From assembly GCA_023428545.1 (NCBI GenBank), contig JAEYXH010000012.1, forward strand, positions 1 to 64,000: 64,000 nt of DNA, in the 5' to 3' direction. The stretch is from Bacteroidota bacterium (GTDB taxonomy: Bacteria; Bacteroidota; Bacteroidia; Bacteroidales; Prolixibacteraceae). This document shows positions 62,462 to 64,000 of the stretch, piece after piece. A program made the translations under genes and the position numbers. The notes under the pieces are model-generated. The model was not told where the DNA came from. It worked only from the letters and a program-made list of their open reading frames with translations, and did not search any database. Numbering within the stretch: position 1 is the stretch's first letter; the number at the start of each line of letters is the position of its first letter.

Positions 62462-64000
62462 ATTTTCCCCTCTTTAAGCCAGGTTACTTTATTGTCGGAA
62501 TTCTCGAGGGGGGTAACCATTATTGCCGAAGTTTTATGCCGTCCGTCCATGTGAATGGTTAATGGTTTTCTTAGCCGTACATGCCTGTAAAAGCGTGTTT
62601 CCTGTATCAATGGCAGATCATTAAGCATGTCCCACCGAATAAAATCGGTGGCTGAGGTATGTTGAACCGAAAAATAGCCAATATTCATGGCCGTGACGTT
62701 ATGGAAAAAATGGGACCCCAGGGAGGTGTCGAGTGGAAAGTTACGAAGGCTGATCTCAACAATCACTTTGGCATTCGAGATTTGTGACCAGTTTACCGGG
62801 ATTCCGACAAACCGGTCGCGGCTTCCCCATCGTCCAGGTCCTACGAGGATGTATTTCCGGTTGTATTTGATCATTTGCTGGTTCAGGGCATCAATTTCAT
62901 CTGCCATGTCCATAGTTTGCAGCTTGTCGAATCTTTCGGGATCAATATAGATGATGTCATAAATATCATTTATCTGGCCGTTGCCGACGCATGAAGTCGT
63001 GAATAGTAGCATATTGGATTTATCCAGTTTGTCAATCCTGACTGGTTTGGCAAGATGGTCTGAAATAAGAGGCTTGATTTGCAGAAGATAAAAAGACGGA
63101 ATTCCGTTTTTGGTTTTGTCAAGGTCCACTGCATATTCAATCTCTACGGGCGACCCGAATGCCTCTTCAATAGATGATAATAGTTCTTTAATTGTTTCAG
63201 CCAGGGGAATATAATCGTACTGGAGAATGTTGGCAAAATTAACGACCAATGGCCCATACCCTTTGTCTCCGGGTTCAAGCCTGTCGTTGTCTTTGTTGTA
63301 AACCGAAACGCAATGCCTGAGGGTTCCATGTTCAACGGCATCATAAATATCGAGTAATTTCAACGCTGCCAATTCTCCACCCTGCAGAAAATCGATGTCC
63401 CTGTTACGGCAATCAAGGGCATAAAATTGGGATTGGGTGCTGTTCAGAAGGTCCCGGACACTGTACATGTTAACCCTTGGGTATTTGGGAGAGAATCGGA
63501 ATGACTTCCATCCATCTACCACGTATGTTCCAAGTCCAACCGCAGCAATGGCGAAGCCCTCTTCCGGAAGCATGTTGGCAACTGGATAATAGTTATATGA
63601 TTGGGCAACACCACTGATATGGGGATAATAATAATCACCATATTGGTTCCCAACAAGCTCCTGAAGGACAACCGCCATTTTCTCCTCTTCTATTTTATGA
63701 TGGATGATGGTAAAGTAATTTCTTGCCTTTGGTGAGAAAGTTGATGCAAATACCAGTTTTATGGCTTGGGTCAGATGCTCAAACAGCTGTTTCTTGTTTA
63801 AGCTGTTTGGGATGATGTAGGTGTCAAAAATTCCCGCAAATGGTTGGGTGATTGAATCTTCCGCGATACTCGACGACCTTACCGCAATGGGTCTGTTGAT
63901 CTGCTTGATAAAAATTTTCAGCTTCTGCAGCAATTGCATCGACAAATTTCCATTTATAAAATATTCCCTGAGTTTCTGGTAGGGTATTGTTGGGTCAATG
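62458..64000 (-). CDS. PEP/pyruvate-binding-domain protein (PPDK_N type), 5' end beyond window
   Basis: The ATP-grasp domain of PEP synthase/PPDK is recognised by IAVRSSSIAEDSITQPFAGI and by IEYAVD and LLQIKPL. The frame stays open to base 64000 with no stop, so the TTG at 63945 is not the start and the protein is truncated by the window. After the PPDK_N part comes a family-specific tail (ILVGPGRWGSRDRFVGIPV). No phosphohistidine domain or PEP-utilising TIM barrel follows, so this is not a full PEP synthase. Some relatives, as I recall, carry N-terminal receiver-type domains. It overlaps the degenerate LuxR-type regulator, which suggests a shared regulatory role. Confidence 0.82.
   Translation of the reverse strand, partial: IDPTIPYQKLREYFINGNLSMQLLQKLKIFIKQINRPIAVRSSSIAEDSITQPFAGIFDTYIIPNSLNKKQLFEHLTQAIKLVFASTFSPKARNYFTIIHHKIEEEKMAVVLQELVGNQYGDYYYPHISGVAQSYNYYPVANMLPEEGFAIAAVGLGTYVVDGWKSFRFSPKYPRVNMYSVRDLLNSTQSQFYALDCRNRDIDFLQGGELAALKLLDIYDAVEHGTLRHCVSVYNKDNDRLEPGDKGYGPLVVNFANILQYDYIPLAETIKELLSSIEEAFGSPVEIEYAVDLDKTKNGIPSFYLLQIKPLISDHLAKPVRIDKLDKSNMLLFTTSCVGNGQINDIYDIIYIDPERFDKLQTMDMADEIDALNQQMIKYNRKYILVGPGRWGSRDRFVGIPVNWSQISNAKVIVEISLRNFPLDTSLGSHFFHNVTAMNIGYFSVQHTSATDFIRWDMLNDLPLIQETRFYRHVRLRKPLTIHMDGRHKTSAIMVTPLENSDNKVTWLKEGKI

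Noticed and set aside
62458..63945. Reading the PEP/pyruvate-binding gene as a complete 495-residue protein
   Set aside because: The apparent start is a TTG within an uninterrupted frame that continues to the window edge at 64000, so the gene is truncated by the window.

Overview
The window is chromosomal DNA of a member of the Bacteroidota, most likely an anaerobic or microaerobic Bacteroidia. Four things support this. Several intergenic regions carry the Bacteroidota -7 element TAnnTTTG, and one has a matching -33 TTTG at 19-bp spacing. Shine-Dalgarno sequences are weak. The protein families are typical of the phylum (PF14121-type porin, DUF2723 protein, purH-mreBCD-mrdA-rodA gene order, GH3-like protein). 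There are also several Fe-S proteins, a Crp/Fnr regulator and a hexameric-type glutamate dehydrogenase. I see no insertion sequence, prophage, tRNA or CRISPR array.

Layout. 1-660: 3' end of a 23S gene, a 5S gene and a strong terminator. 0.9-9.9 kb: envelope and housekeeping genes (porin, MltF-like lytic transglycosylase, Nudix hydrolase, LolC/E-type permease, YbhN-type membrane protein, RsmA, MgtE). 10.1-17.4 kb: purH followed by the rod-shape operon mreB-mreC-mreD-mrdA-rodA. 17.5-24.8 kb: serS, rplU-rpmA, a bifunctional-nuclease-family gene, a CNT nucleoside transporter and valS. 24.8-36.8 kb: an orphan sensor kinase, a P5C dehydrogenase, an FtsB/DivIC-like gene, then a long minus-strand run (membrane protein, purD, polysaccharide deacetylase, DUF2723 protein, pgeF, crp/fnr). 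36.9-49.4 kb: a ferredoxin-like protein, AcpH-like phosphodiesterase, a homologue of archaeal cyclic 2,3-diphosphoglycerate synthetase, a sugar-related trio (PfkB, Gfo/Idh/MocA, TIM-barrel isomerase), a DUF1338 protein, an ATP-grasp-like orphan, CvpA, GH3, a deoxynucleoside kinase and adenosine kinase.

The most unusual part is 49.4-58.2 kb. Four same-strand genes encode (1) a periplasmic solute-binding-like domain with a calcium-loop motif, one membrane helix and a cytoplasmic GcvH-like domain; (2) a Tat-exported protein with ligands for four [4Fe-4S] clusters; (3) a HybB/NrfD-type quinone-interacting membrane protein; (4) a second membrane-anchored GcvH-like domain. There is no molybdopterin, hydrogenase or other catalytic subunit. 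Both GcvH-like domains have the candidate lysine one residue out of the normal lipoyl register. Downstream lie a histidine kinase with two c-type heme motifs in its periplasmic loop and an NtrC-family sigma-54 activator. The 583-bp region upstream of the first gene is packed with inverted repeats and ends in a near-consensus sigma-54 -24/-12 element. I read this as a redox-sensed, sigma-54-controlled transmembrane electron-transfer system of unknown substrate. It is the best candidate in the window for an undescribed system.

58.2-64.0 kb holds a bacterial archaemetzincin, a PQQ-like beta-propeller protein, gdhA, a LuxR-type regulator whose receiver has lost its phospho-acceptor aspartate, and a PEP/pyruvate-binding-domain protein that runs off the window end.
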